Source of the DNA: Terrabacter tumescens
Lineage (GTDB): Bacteria > Actinomycetota > Actinomycetes > Actinomycetales > Dermatophilaceae
NCBI RefSeq assembly: GCF_014646815.1
Contig: NZ_BMNZ01000001.1
Coordinates: 62,001 to 126,000 of the forward strand
DNA: 64,000 nucleotides
Direction of reading: 5' to 3'
Both the position numbers and the translations under genes were made by a program. The notes beneath the pieces are model-generated. The model did no database searches. It saw nothing but the letters and a program-made list of their open reading frames with translations, and had not been told where the DNA came from. Of the stretch, positions 52,133 to 60,288 are shown piece after piece; within the stretch, counting starts at the first letter, position 1, and each line of letters opens with the position of its first letter.

Positions 52133-53602
52133 ATGGCAGCGGTGACACAGAAGTCAGTGATCGACGCAGTGCCCAAGGGCCTGCTCATCGGTGGGCAGTG
52201 GCGTGACGGCAGCGAGGGAGAGACCATCGCGGTCGACGACCCCTCGAACGGCAAGGTGCTGACCCACGTCGCGGCGGCGTCCGTCGCCGACGGCCGGGCG
52301 GCGCTCGACGCCGCGGTGGCGGCGCAGGCGGACTGGGCCCGCACGGCCCCGCGCGACCGTGGCGAGCTGCTGCGGGCGGCATACGAGAAGATCACCGAGC
52401 GCGCGGACGAGTTCGCGATGCTCATGACGCTCGAGATGGGCAAGACGCTCGCCGAGAGCCGCGGCGAGGTCGCCTACGGCGCCGAGTTCTTCCGCTGGTT
52501 CTCCGAGGAGGCCGTGCGCATCTCGGGTCGCTGGTCGACGGCCCCCAACGGGGCAACCCGTCTCATGACGATGAAGCAGCCCGTCGGCCCGACGCTGATG
52601 ATCACGCCGTGGAACTTCCCGCTCGCGATGGGCACCCGCAAGATCGGCCCCGCCATCGCGGCCGGCTGCACCATGGTCGTCAAGCCGGCGAGCCAGACGC
52701 CCCTGACGATGCTCGCCCTCGCCGAGCTGCTGCGCGAGTGCGGCCTGCCCGACGGCGTGCTCAACGTCGTCATGACGACGCACGGCACCACCGGCGACGT
52801 CATGGAGCCGCTCATCCGCGACCCGCGCCTGCGCAAGCTGACCTTCACCGGCTCGACGCCCGTGGGCCGTTCGCTCATGGAGCAGGCGTCGCAGGGCATC
52901 CTGCGGGTCTCGATGGAGCTCGGCGGGAACGCGCCGTTCCTCGTCTTCGAGGACGCCGACGTCGAGAAGGCCGTCGAGGGCGCGATGCTCGCCAAGATGC
53001 GCAACATGGGCGAGGCCTGCACGGCCGCCAACCGCTTCTACGTCCACGAGTCGCTCGCCGACGAGTTCAGCGCCAAGCTGGCCCGCCGGATGGGTGCCCT
53101 GACCCTCGGCAAGGGCACCAAGGACGGCGTCGACGTCGGCCCGCTCGTCGACGAGAAGGCCCGCGACAAGGTCTCGGCGCTCGTCGACGACGCCGTCTCC
53201 AAGGGCGCCAAGGTCCTCGTGGGTGGCAAGGTGCCCGACGGCGCGGGCTGGTTCTACGAGCCGACCGTGCTCGCGGACGTCCCCGACGACGCCGACATGG
53301 CCCGCGAGGAGATCTTCGGACCGGTCGCCCCGGTCACGACGTTCCGCACCGACGCCGAGGCGATCCGCCTGGCCAACGACACCGAGTATGGCCTCGTGGC
53401 CTACCTGTTCACCCAGGACCTCTCGCGCGCCATCACGATGAGCGAGGCGCTCGAGTACGGCATGGTCGGCGTCAACCAGGGCATCGTCTCCAACCCGGCG
53501 GCTCCCTTCGGCGGCGTCAAGGCCTCCGGGGTCGGGCGCGAGGGCGGCTTCGAGGGCATCGACGAGTACCTCGAGACGAAGTACGTCGGCATCGCCCTCT
53601 GA
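52133..53602 (+). CDS. gabD: NAD(P)-dependent succinate-semialdehyde dehydrogenase
   Basis: 489 residues. ALDH family: ITPWNFPLAMGTRKIGPAIA, FTGSTPVGRSLMEQAS, catalytic E262 (SMELGGNAPFLVFEDAD), nucleophile C296 (GEACTAANRFYV), EEIFGPVAPVTTF, and the C-terminal GVGREGGFEGIDEYLETKYV typical of GabD/SSADH. Oxidises succinic semialdehyde to succinate, the last step of putrescine-GABA catabolism. The GABA transaminase itself could be the class III enzyme at 43092 or lie elsewhere. Confidence 0.92.
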   Translation: MAAVTQKSVIDAVPKGLLIGGQWRDGSEGETIAVDDPSNGKVLTHVAAASVADGRAALDAAVAAQADWARTAPRDRGELLRAAYEKITERADEFAMLMTLEMGKTLAESRGEVAYGAEFFRWFSEEAVRISGRWSTAPNGATRLMTMKQPVGPTLMITPWNFPLAMGTRKIGPAIAAGCTMVVKPASQTPLTMLALAELLRECGLPDGVLNVVMTTHGTTGDVMEPLIRDPRLRKLTFTGSTPVGRSLMEQASQGILRVSMELGGNAPFLVFEDADVEKAVEGAMLAKMRNMGEACTAANRFYVHESLADEFSAKLARRMGALTLGKGTKDGVDVGPLVDEKARDKVSALVDDAVSKGAKVLVGGKVPDGAGWFYEPTVLADVPDDADMAREEIFGPVAPVTTFRTDAEAIRLANDTEYGLVAYLFTQDLSRAITMSEALEYGMVGVNQGIVSNPAAPFGGVKASGVGREGGFEGIDEYLETKYVGIAL

Positions 53603-53660
53603 CGTCCGGACATTCGCCGAACCGGCCCGACGCCCTGTCGCGCTGTGGTCCAATCTGCGC

Positions 53661-54677
53661 ATGGTGACACCAGCCGGTCCGCGTGACGCCGGAGCCCTGC
53701 GCCCGCTCGACGCCCTTCTCAGCGAGACGGACGACGTGCTGAGGCGCGGGGCGCCGGCGGGCGCGCGGGTCTGGTCGACGGGCTTCCCGGCGCTCGACAC
53801 CGTGCTCACGGGGGGCCTGCGCTCGGGCGAGCTCGTCCTGCTCGGTGGCCCGGCCGGCCACGGCAAGACGACGATCGGGATGCAGTTCGCCCGCAACGTC
53901 GTCGCTGCCGGGGCGAGCGCGCTGGTCTTCTCCTACGAGCACGAGAGCCACACCCTGCTCGAGCGGCTCATCTCGATGGAGGCCGCCGAGGGTGACCCCG
54001 GCGAGGTCGCGGGGGTCGTCGACGTGCGCCGCGCGCTCGAGACCGCCGACCACGGCGACTCGCTCGACGCGGTGCTCGGCGCCCTGCCCGGCGGGTCACG
54101 CGCGCTCGCGGCGCTCGTGGGCTACCGCGACCGCCTCCAGATCCACGAGTCGTCGGGCGCTACGACGACGCTCGAGCAGATCCGCGCGGCGGTCGAACGT
54201 GTCACGGAGACGACGGGGCAGGCGCCCTTCGTGCTGCTCGACTACATCCAGAAGCTGCCCGTCGACCGTCCGGGCGAGGACGAGCGCATCACCGCCGCCG
54301 CGGAGGGCCTGAAGGACCTCGCCCTGGCCGCGCGCGTGCCGGTCGTCGCCATCTCGGCCGCCGACAAGGACGCACTGGCCGCAGGGCACCGGATGCGCAC
54401 CCACGACCTGCGTGGCTCCTCGGCCCTGGCCTTCGAGGCCGACGTCGTCCTCATCGTCAACGACAAGGTCGACGTCGTCTCGCGCGAGCACCTCGTCTAC
54501 AACCTCGGCAACATCGACCGGTTCCGCGGGTGGTCGGTCGTCAGCATCGAGAAGAACCGCCACGGCAAGGCCCACGTCGAGCTCGAGTTCGCCAAGGACT
54601 TCGAGCACGGCCGGTTCCACACCGAGGGCCAGCAGGTCACCGAGCGCCTCATCGACGACCGGGTCTTCGTCTCCTGA
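53661..54677 (+). CDS. Stand-alone DnaB-like helicase C-terminal (RecA-fold) ATPase
   Basis: 338 residues. RecA/DnaB core: STGFPALDTVLTGGLRSGEL, Walker A GGPAGHGKTT (62-71), Walker B FVLLDYIQKLPVD, and the DnaB-like EKNRHGKAHVELEFAKDFEH near the C-terminus with an upstream DLRGSSALAFEADVVL. The N-terminal primase-interacting domain of replicative DnaB is missing; only about 30 residues precede the core. No zinc finger or Lon-like domain, so it is not RadA. Also has similarity of layout to phage gp4 helicases. Role unknown. Confidence 0.85.
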   Translation: MVTPAGPRDAGALRPLDALLSETDDVLRRGAPAGARVWSTGFPALDTVLTGGLRSGELVLLGGPAGHGKTTIGMQFARNVVAAGASALVFSYEHESHTLLERLISMEAAEGDPGEVAGVVDVRRALETADHGDSLDAVLGALPGGSRALAALVGYRDRLQIHESSGATTTLEQIRAAVERVTETTGQAPFVLLDYIQKLPVDRPGEDERITAAAEGLKDLALAARVPVVAISAADKDALAAGHRMRTHDLRGSSALAFEADVVLIVNDKVDVVSREHLVYNLGNIDRFRGWSVVSIEKNRHGKAHVELEFAKDFEHGRFHTEGQQVTERLIDDRVFVS

Positions 54678-54686
54678 CCACCCGAT

Positions 54687-54755
54687 GGCGTATGCCGTGT
54701 GGCTGCGCGAGCGAGCCCGCGCGGGCACGCGGGAGGTCACGTGACGGCATACGCC
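54687..54755. terminator. Inverted pair of octamers between convergent genes
   Basis: GGCGTATGCCGT (54687-54698) is the exact reverse complement of ACGGCATACGCC (54744-54755). The loop has a GC-rich internal inverted repeat (GAGCCCGCGCGGGCACGCG region). It lies in the 88-bp gap between the convergent helicase-like and barstar genes, so it likely terminates both. Both arms are copies of the window-wide GTATGCCG octamer. Confidence 0.65.
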
Positions 54756-54765
54756 CGCGTGCGCC

Positions 54766-55113
54766 TCAGCGGGTCACGACCGTGACGTTGAGGTCGTCGC
54801 GCTCGTCGGCGACCTGCTCGAGGATCTCGACGACCGTGTCGTAGGCGTCGCGGTCCTGCTCGCGCAGGTGGGCCGCGTGGTCCCAGACGAGCTCGATGGG
54901 CACGCCACGCCGGCTGTCGAGGTCGCGCAGCGCGTCGACCAGGGCGTCCCAGTTGTGCCCGAACCAGTCGGGCAGCTCGAGGCCGGTCGCAAAGGCCTCG
55001 AGCACGCTCGCCTTGTCGTGGCCGCCGGACACGACGCGCACGTCGTGCCCCAGCCACCGCAGCTGCTCGAGGTGGTCGTCGGCCTCGCTGTGCCTGCCCA
55101 GGAACGTCGTCAC
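54766..55113 (-). CDS. Barstar family RNase inhibitor
   Basis: 115 residues from GTG 55113, overlapping the RNase stop by 4 bp. Barstar fold features: LELPDWFGHNWDALVDALRD (the conserved WFGxNWDAL segment, about 48-60) and IELVWDHAAHLREQDRDAYD. It inhibits the partner RNase in the cytoplasm. The immediate coupling to the RNase gene (RNase first, inhibitor second, as on one transcript) supports a cognate pair. Confidence 0.92.
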   Translation of the reverse strand: MTTFLGRHSEADDHLEQLRWLGHDVRVVSGGHDKASVLEAFATGLELPDWFGHNWDALVDALRDLDSRRGVPIELVWDHAAHLREQDRDAYDTVVEILEQVADERDDLNVTVVTR

Positions 55114-55577
55114 GTGCCCTCCCTGATCCGGCTGAACGACTCGTAGTGGTCGGCGGTCCAGTACTTCTCGCCGGCACTGCCGGTGATGATGCGTCGGGCG
55201 CCGCGGTCCTCGGATCCCGGTGTCACGACGGTGAACTCGCGGTAGTAGCCGCGAGTCTGCTTCGGCAGCAGACGTTCCCGGTTGTCGAAGACCTGGTTGT
55301 CGCTGCGGGGGAAGGGGAACGGGCCGCCCGCCCGGATCAGGGCGAGGGTGTCGGCGGCCTGTCGCGGGAGCGCCGACTCGGCCACCCACGGCAACCCCGA
55401 GACCGGGTCGGTGCCCTGGGGGCCCGGCGTGCGGGTGTCCGTCGCGCTCGTGCGAGGTCCGTCTGTCGTGGCGCTCGTCGACGGCGCCTGCGGGGTGCGG
55501 ACGACCACCCACGCGAGCACGACGAGGGCCACGGCGAGGACGCCGAGCAGGACCTGACGCGAGCCGAGCGTCTTCAC
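55110..55577 (-). CDS. Barnase-like ribonuclease with N-terminal membrane or signal segment
   Basis: 155 residues from GTG 55577 (the frame is open further upstream but reads into unrelated DNA). Hydrophobic N-terminus (KTLGSRQVLLGVLAVALVVL, to about residue 27) then a Thr/Pro/Ser-rich linker (30-60), then a microbial RNase domain (60-155) with catalytic E114 (YYREFTVVTP), R128/R129 and H144 (DHYESFSR), matching barnase residues Glu73, Arg87 and His102. Secreted RNase possibly used against competitors, kept in check inside by the adjacent barstar. SPase cleavage before the linker would free it. Confidence 0.87.
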   Translation of the reverse strand: MKTLGSRQVLLGVLAVALVVLAWVVVRTPQAPSTSATTDGPRTSATDTRTPGPQGTDPVSGLPWVAESALPRQAADTLALIRAGGPFPFPRSDNQVFDNRERLLPKQTRGYYREFTVVTPGSEDRGARRIITGSAGEKYWTADHYESFSRIREGT

Positions 55578-55649
55578 GCCCTCATCATGCCCGAGGGAAT
55601 GCCGCGAATCCGCTGACGAGGCAGTCTCGCCGGGGGGAGACTGCCGGGC

Positions 55650-56963
55650 GTGAGCCTTCTGCGCGGCCTCTTCGGGGACCGGGGTGGTCGTCGTGACGAG
55701 CCGGCCCCGGCCGTCGTGGTGCACGACGTCGGCCACCGCGTCTTCGTCGAGCGCCCGCCCGCGGACGTCTGGCCGCACCTCGTGTCGCCCCGTCCGGGTG
55801 CGGAGCTCGGGGTGGACTGCGTCCGAGTCGTGGCCCTGCCGGCCACCGGTCCGGCCGGGCTGCCGGAGTTCGCCGGCGTCTGGCGGCGGTCGAACGGGCG
55901 CCTCTGGGCTGGTCTCAGCACCGTCGTCGACGTCGAGCACGGGAAGCGCGTCGTGTCGCAGGCGGCCGACGGAGCGGTCGCCCTCGTCCTGACGACGACG
56001 CTCGAGCCCCTCGACGGCGGATGCGTCGTCGCCCAGCAGCTGGACGGCGTCGCGCCTGTCGATCCCGTGGCGGAGTTCGCCCGGGCTTGGATGGCGCGCG
56101 CCCTGCTCGGCCTCAAGGCGGACGTCGAGGGCACTTCCCGCGGCGGGACCCGGGACCCCGCGATGGACGAGCCGGTGGACGCCGCCATGGCGAGCGGCTT
56201 CGTCGGTCACGGCGTCGCGACGGCGGGCGGCCCGGGCGTCGCGCCCGTGCACGAGAGGGCGTCGATCGACGTCGCCACGTCACCGGAACGCCTGTGGGAG
56301 CTGCTCGGCCAGCCCTCGTCGGAGCAGCTGCTCAAGCCCTCGCTCGAGCAGCTCCTGCGCACCGAGCTCGCCGACGAGCCCGGACGCGAGCACGTGCTCG
56401 CGGTCCACCGCAGCGACGACGGGCGGCGCGCGGCCTCGGTGTCGCTCGTGGTCGAGGCGACACCGCCTGCACGCTCCGTCGAGCGCGACCTGACGTCGTC
56501 GCACGAGGCCGACGTCGTCACGACCATCGAGCCGTGCGAGCTCGGCGCCCGTCTCACGGAGACGTTCACCGGCTGGCTGCCGGCGGGCCCCGGCCGTGTC
56601 GTCGACGCGTCCGGGATCGCTGCGCTGATGCGGACGCGGCTCGCGGTCGTCAAGAACCTCGCCGAGGCCGGCGTCGAGCCGCAGCGTGATCCTGCGACCG
56701 GCTTCCTGCCCCCGGGGACCGTCCCGGACCTGCCGCCTCCGTCAGGCGAGCCGGTGTGCCTGCCCGGGGAGGTCCCGGCCGACGTCGCGGCCGCTGTGCC
56801 CGCGCTCGCGTCGAAACCTGCGTCGGGACCGGCGTCGCTGCCGTCGAGCGTGCTGCTGCCGCCACCGCACGTCGCCGCCCCGGCAGCGGGCTACGACGTC
56901 GGCTCGTGGCTCACCTGGGGCGAGGACGGCTTCTCCACGGCAGCCGACGCCAGCTGGTGGTGA
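55650..56963 (+). CDS. Hypothetical protein with two SRPBCC-like domains
   Basis: 437 residues. Two regions look like START/SRPBCC folds: about 25-175 (DVGHRVFVERPPADVWPHLV ... LVLTTTLEPLDGGCVVAQQL) and about 193-350 (HERASIDVATSPERLWELLG ... VTTIEPCELGARLTETFTGW). The C-terminal 85 residues are Pro/Ala-rich and end VGSWLTWGEDGFSTAADASW. No catalytic residues can be named. GTG start, divergent from the RNase gene (72-bp gap). Confidence 0.75.
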   Translation: MSLLRGLFGDRGGRRDEPAPAVVVHDVGHRVFVERPPADVWPHLVSPRPGAELGVDCVRVVALPATGPAGLPEFAGVWRRSNGRLWAGLSTVVDVEHGKRVVSQAADGAVALVLTTTLEPLDGGCVVAQQLDGVAPVDPVAEFARAWMARALLGLKADVEGTSRGGTRDPAMDEPVDAAMASGFVGHGVATAGGPGVAPVHERASIDVATSPERLWELLGQPSSEQLLKPSLEQLLRTELADEPGREHVLAVHRSDDGRRAASVSLVVEATPPARSVERDLTSSHEADVVTTIEPCELGARLTETFTGWLPAGPGRVVDASGIAALMRTRLAVVKNLAEAGVEPQRDPATGFLPPGTVPDLPPPSGEPVCLPGEVPADVAAAVPALASKPASGPASLPSSVLLPPPHVAAPAAGYDVGSWLTWGEDGFSTAADASWW

Positions 56964-57025
56964 CGCCCGTCGATGGCGCAAGGACGATCAGGTCCACTGT
57001 CGGCGCCCGGCGCTAGCGTCGGAGG

Positions 57026-57547
57026 ATGCTCGAGACACCTGACGAGACCGCCGCCCTGCAGGCCCTGCTCGACGCCTCCCACGAGCGCGCGACGGGCCAC
57101 CTGCGCAGCATCATCGACGACGACCGCACCCTGACGGCCGAGCAGCTCGTCGCGCTGCTGACCGGCATGAAGGTGCTGTCCGTCGCCACCGTCACGGCGG
57201 CCGGCGAGCCGCGCATCAGCGCCCTCGACGGTCACTTCCTCCACGGCACGTGGACCTTCGGCACGGCAGGGAGCTCGGCCAAGGCCAGGCACCTCGCGGC
57301 GCGGCCCGCAGTCAGCGTCGCCCACATCGACGGCGAGGACCTGGCGCTCTTCAGCCACGGCCGGGCCGAGCTCATCGAGCCGGGTCCGGAGCGGGACGAG
57401 GTCGACGCGCACTGGACCGCCCACTACGGCAGCAGCCCCTTCAGCTGGGGCGACGACATCCGGATGTACCGCCTGCGCATGACGTGGGCCGTCGCCTACG
57501 CCTTCAAGCGTGACGAGCTCTTGCGGTCCAGGGGAGTGACCACCTGA
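57026..57547 (+). CDS. Pyridoxamine 5'-phosphate oxidase family protein
   Basis: 173 residues. Split-barrel FMN-binding fold: VLSVATVTAAGEPRISALDG, FGTAGSSAKARHLAARPAVS and DGEDLALFSHGRAELIEPGP, followed by RMYRLRMTWAVAYAFKRDEL. It is the general flavin/F420-binding PNPOx-like group, not PdxH. Substrate unknown. Last gene of the 24-kb insertion before dxr. Confidence 0.87.
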   Translation: MLETPDETAALQALLDASHERATGHLRSIIDDDRTLTAEQLVALLTGMKVLSVATVTAAGEPRISALDGHFLHGTWTFGTAGSSAKARHLAARPAVSVAHIDGEDLALFSHGRAELIEPGPERDEVDAHWTAHYGSSPFSWGDDIRMYRLRMTWAVAYAFKRDELLRSRGVTT

Positions 57548-57580
57548 GCCGCCGGCCGGCACCTGCGCGAGAATGCCGGG

Positions 57581-58786
57581 GTGACTGACACCCCGGCCCG
57601 TCCCCGCCGCATCGTCCTGCTCGGATCGACCGGCTCGATCGGCACTCAGGCCCTCGACCTCGTGCACCGCAACCGCGACCGCTTCGAGGTCGTCGGGCTC
57701 TCGGCCGGCGCCAACCTCGACCTCGTCGCCGAGCAGGCCGTCGCCCTCCGAGTTCCCGTCGTGGCCGTGGCGAGCGGGACGCCGGACGACCTCGCGGCAG
57801 CGCTCGCGCGCGCGGCCGACGCGGCCGGCGTCACGGCATACGACCCCGACCTGCTCGTCGGCCCCGACGCGAGCTCGACGCTGGCCGCCCGGGACGCCGA
57901 CGTCGTCGTCAACGGCATCACCGGTGCGATCGGGCTCGAGCCGACGCTCGCGGCCCTGCGGGCCGGGACGATCTTGGCGCTCGCCAACAAGGAGTCGCTC
58001 ATCATCGGCGGCCCGCTCGTCAAGGCGCTCGCGGCGCCCGGGCAGATCGTGCCCGTCGACAGCGAGCACTCCGCCATCGCCCAGTGCCTGCGCGGAGGCC
58101 GCGCCGAGGAGGTGCGACGGCTCGTCGTGACCGCCAGCGGCGGGCCGTTCCGCGGGCGCTCGCGAGCCGAGCTCGCCGGCGTCACGCCCGAGCAGGCGCT
58201 CGCGCACCCGAACTTCTCGATGGGCCGCGTCATCACGACGAACTCGGCGACGCTCGTCAACAAGGGTCTCGAGGTCATCGAGGCACACCTGCTCTTCGAC
58301 ATCCCGTTCGAGCGCATCGACGTCGTCGTGCACCCGCAGCAGATGATCCACTCGATGGTCGAGTTCGTAGACGGGTCGACCATCGCCCAGGCCGGACCGC
58401 CACGGATGCTCGTGCCCATCGCGCTCGGCATGAGCTGGCCCGAGCGCATCGCCGACGCCGACGTGCCCGTCGACTGGACCAGGGCGCAGAGCTGGGAGTT
58501 CGAGCCGCTCGACGACGAGGCCTTCCCTGCGGTCGCGCTGGCCCGCCGGGTGGGGGAGGCGGGCGGCACGTGGCCGGCTGTCTACAACGCCGCCAACGAG
58601 GTCGCCGTCGACGCCTTCCACGAGGGCCGCATCGGCTTCGTCGACATCGTCGACACGGTGGCCGTGGTCGTGGACTCGTATGCCGCAGAGCCGGCCTCGC
58701 AGGTGCGCGACCTCACCCTCGACGACGTCCTCGCCGCCGACACCTGGGCCAGGAGCGCCGCCGAGCGCAGCATCCCCACCCCCTGA
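57581..58786 (+). CDS. dxr: 1-deoxy-D-xylulose 5-phosphate reductoisomerase
   Basis: 401 residues. NADPH motif [43 protein letters not shown], the substrate-metal site [20 protein letters not shown] then [20 protein letters not shown], and [17 protein letters not shown]. Second step of the MEP isoprenoid pathway; the pathway gene ispG lies 1.5 kb downstream. GTG start at 57581. Confidence 0.96.
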   Translation: MTDTPARPRRIVLLGSTGSIGTQALDLVHRNRDRFEVVGLSAGANLDLVAEQAVALRVPVVAVASGTPDDLAAALARAADAAGVTAYDPDLLVGPDASSTLAARDADVVVNGITGAIGLEPTLAALRAGTILALANKESLIIGGPLVKALAAPGQIVPVDSEHSAIAQCLRGGRAEEVRRLVVTASGGPFRGRSRAELAGVTPEQALAHPNFSMGRVITTNSATLVNKGLEVIEAHLLFDIPFERIDVVVHPQQMIHSMVEFVDGSTIAQAGPPRMLVPIALGMSWPERIADADVPVDWTRAQSWEFEPLDDEAFPAVALARRVGEAGGTWPAVYNAANEVAVDAFHEGRIGFVDIVDTVAVVVDSYAAEPASQVRDLTLDDVLAADTWARSAAERSIPTP

Positions 58787-58794
58787 CCCGCGGT

Positions 58795-58834
58795 GGAGGT
58801 GATCCGCGACCGCATCCGGTCGCCGATCACCTCC
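58795..58834 (+). terminator. Terminator between dxr and rip
   Basis: GGAGGTGATC-C-GCGACCG, CATC loop, CGGTCGC-C-GATCACCTCC: 17 paired bases around one C.C mismatch, 58795-58834. Nine bases past the dxr stop. Strong intrinsic hairpin. Confidence 0.82.
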
Positions 58835-58893
58835 GATCCCGCGCTGGGGCACATCGAATCGGGTTCACAGGAAGTCGATGTGACAATGAAGGG

Positions 58894-60240
58894 GTGCTGT
58901 TCTTCCTAGGGGTCCTGGTCGTCGTCATCGGTGTGGCGCTGAGCATCGCGCTGCACGAGATCGGCCACCTCGTGCCGGCCAAGAAGTTCGGGGTCAAGGT
59001 GACCCAGTACATGGTCGGCTTCGGCCCCACGGTCTGGTCGCGCAAGCGGGGCGAGACCGAGTACGGCATCAAGGCCATCCCGCTCGGCGGCTACGTCCGC
59101 ATGATCGGCATGCTGCCGCCGCGACCCGGTGACAAGCCCGGTGAGCTGCGCACCCTCTCGACGGGCCGTTTCAGCCAGATGGTCGACCAGGCCCGCGCCG
59201 ACTCCATGGAGGAGGTCAAGCCCGGCGACGAGGACCGCGTCTTCTACAAGCTGAGCCCCGGCAAGAAGATCGTCATCATGATGGGCGGGCCCCTCATGAA
59301 CCTGCTCATCGGCTTCGTGCTCATCACCGGCGTCATCACGCTCTACGGCCTGCCGCAGGTCGCCCCCAAGGTCGGGGCACTCTCCGCGTGCGTGCCGACG
59401 ACCGCACCGACCGTGCAGGTCCCGCAGCCGCAGTGCCAGCCCGGCGACCCCGTCGCGCCGGCCAAGGCCGCCGGTCTGCAGGCACGCGACCGCATCGTCT
59501 CCGTCGACGGCAGGGCCATCAGCACGTGGGACCAGGTGACCGCGGCCATCCGCGACAGCAAGGGCCGCACCATGACGTGGGTCGTCCAGCGCGGTGACCA
59601 GAAGGTGTCGATCTCGATCACCCCCGCCGTCATCGACCGGGCCACCTACGACGACCAGGGCAACCCCGTCGCCAAGGACGGCAAGCCGGTCCTGGCCTCG
59701 ATGGGCTTCGCCGGCATCACGCCCGGTCAGGAGCTCGTCCGCACCCCGATCACCCAGGCTCCCGGCTTCGTCTGGGACCGCGTCGTCGACACCGCCTCGA
59801 TCATCGTCAAGATCCCCGAGAAGATGACCGGCGTCGTCCAGGCCGCCTTCGGCTCCGAGGCGCGTGACCCCAACGGTCCCATCTCGGTCGTCGGCGTCGG
59901 CCGCATCGGCGGGGAGGTCGCGGCTCTCGACATCCCGGCGGACGAGGGCGGCAACTGGGTCAAGCTCGCGCAGCTGATCCTGCTCATCGCCTCGCTCAAC
60001 CTCGCGCTCTTCGTCTTCAACCTCGTCCCGCTGCTGCCGCTCGACGGTGGGCACGTGGCCGGCGCCATCTGGGAGTGGGTCAAGAAGGGCTGGGCCCGCC
60101 TCCGCCACCGCCCTGACCCCGGCTTCGTCGACGTCGCCAAGGGCCTGCCCATCGCCTACGGCATGAGTCTCGTTCTCATCACCATGTCGGTGCTCCTCAT
60201 CTACGCCGACATCGTCAAGCCGATCAAGCTCTTCGGCTGA
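58894..60240 (+). CDS. rip: Site-2 intramembrane metalloprotease (Rip1/RseP)
   Basis: 448 residues from GTG 58894; the frame is open upstream into dxr but this start gives the usual short N-terminus VLFFLGVLVVVIGVALSIAL. HEIGH zinc motif (about residues 22-26), GIKAIPLGGYVRMIGMLPP, a PDZ domain at about 190-240 (AAGLQARDRIVSVDGRAIST), and the C-terminal NLVPLLPLDGGH (second metal motif with LDG). Cleaves anti-sigma factors and other membrane proteins. The 107-bp gap before it contains a terminator, so it likely has its own promoter. Confidence 0.95.
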   Translation: MLFFLGVLVVVIGVALSIALHEIGHLVPAKKFGVKVTQYMVGFGPTVWSRKRGETEYGIKAIPLGGYVRMIGMLPPRPGDKPGELRTLSTGRFSQMVDQARADSMEEVKPGDEDRVFYKLSPGKKIVIMMGGPLMNLLIGFVLITGVITLYGLPQVAPKVGALSACVPTTAPTVQVPQPQCQPGDPVAPAKAAGLQARDRIVSVDGRAISTWDQVTAAIRDSKGRTMTWVVQRGDQKVSISITPAVIDRATYDDQGNPVAKDGKPVLASMGFAGITPGQELVRTPITQAPGFVWDRVVDTASIIVKIPEKMTGVVQAAFGSEARDPNGPISVVGVGRIGGEVAALDIPADEGGNWVKLAQLILLIASLNLALFVFNLVPLLPLDGGHVAGAIWEWVKKGWARLRHRPDPGFVDVAKGLPIAYGMSLVLITMSVLLIYADIVKPIKLFG

Positions 60241-60288
60241 GCCCGCCCGAGGGTACGAGCGATCACCGGGGCGGGACATAATGGCGAC

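Noticed and set aside
53661-54677. RadA/Sms DNA-repair protein
   Set aside because: No N-terminal zinc finger and no C-terminal Lon-like domain; the DnaB-type C-terminal pattern fits better.
2872-58685. GTATGCCG as a polar chromosome motif (FtsK-orienting or Chi-like)
   Set aside because: The 20:16 strand split shows no skew across the window, which argues against a strongly polar motif; only a genome-wide skew plot could reopen this.
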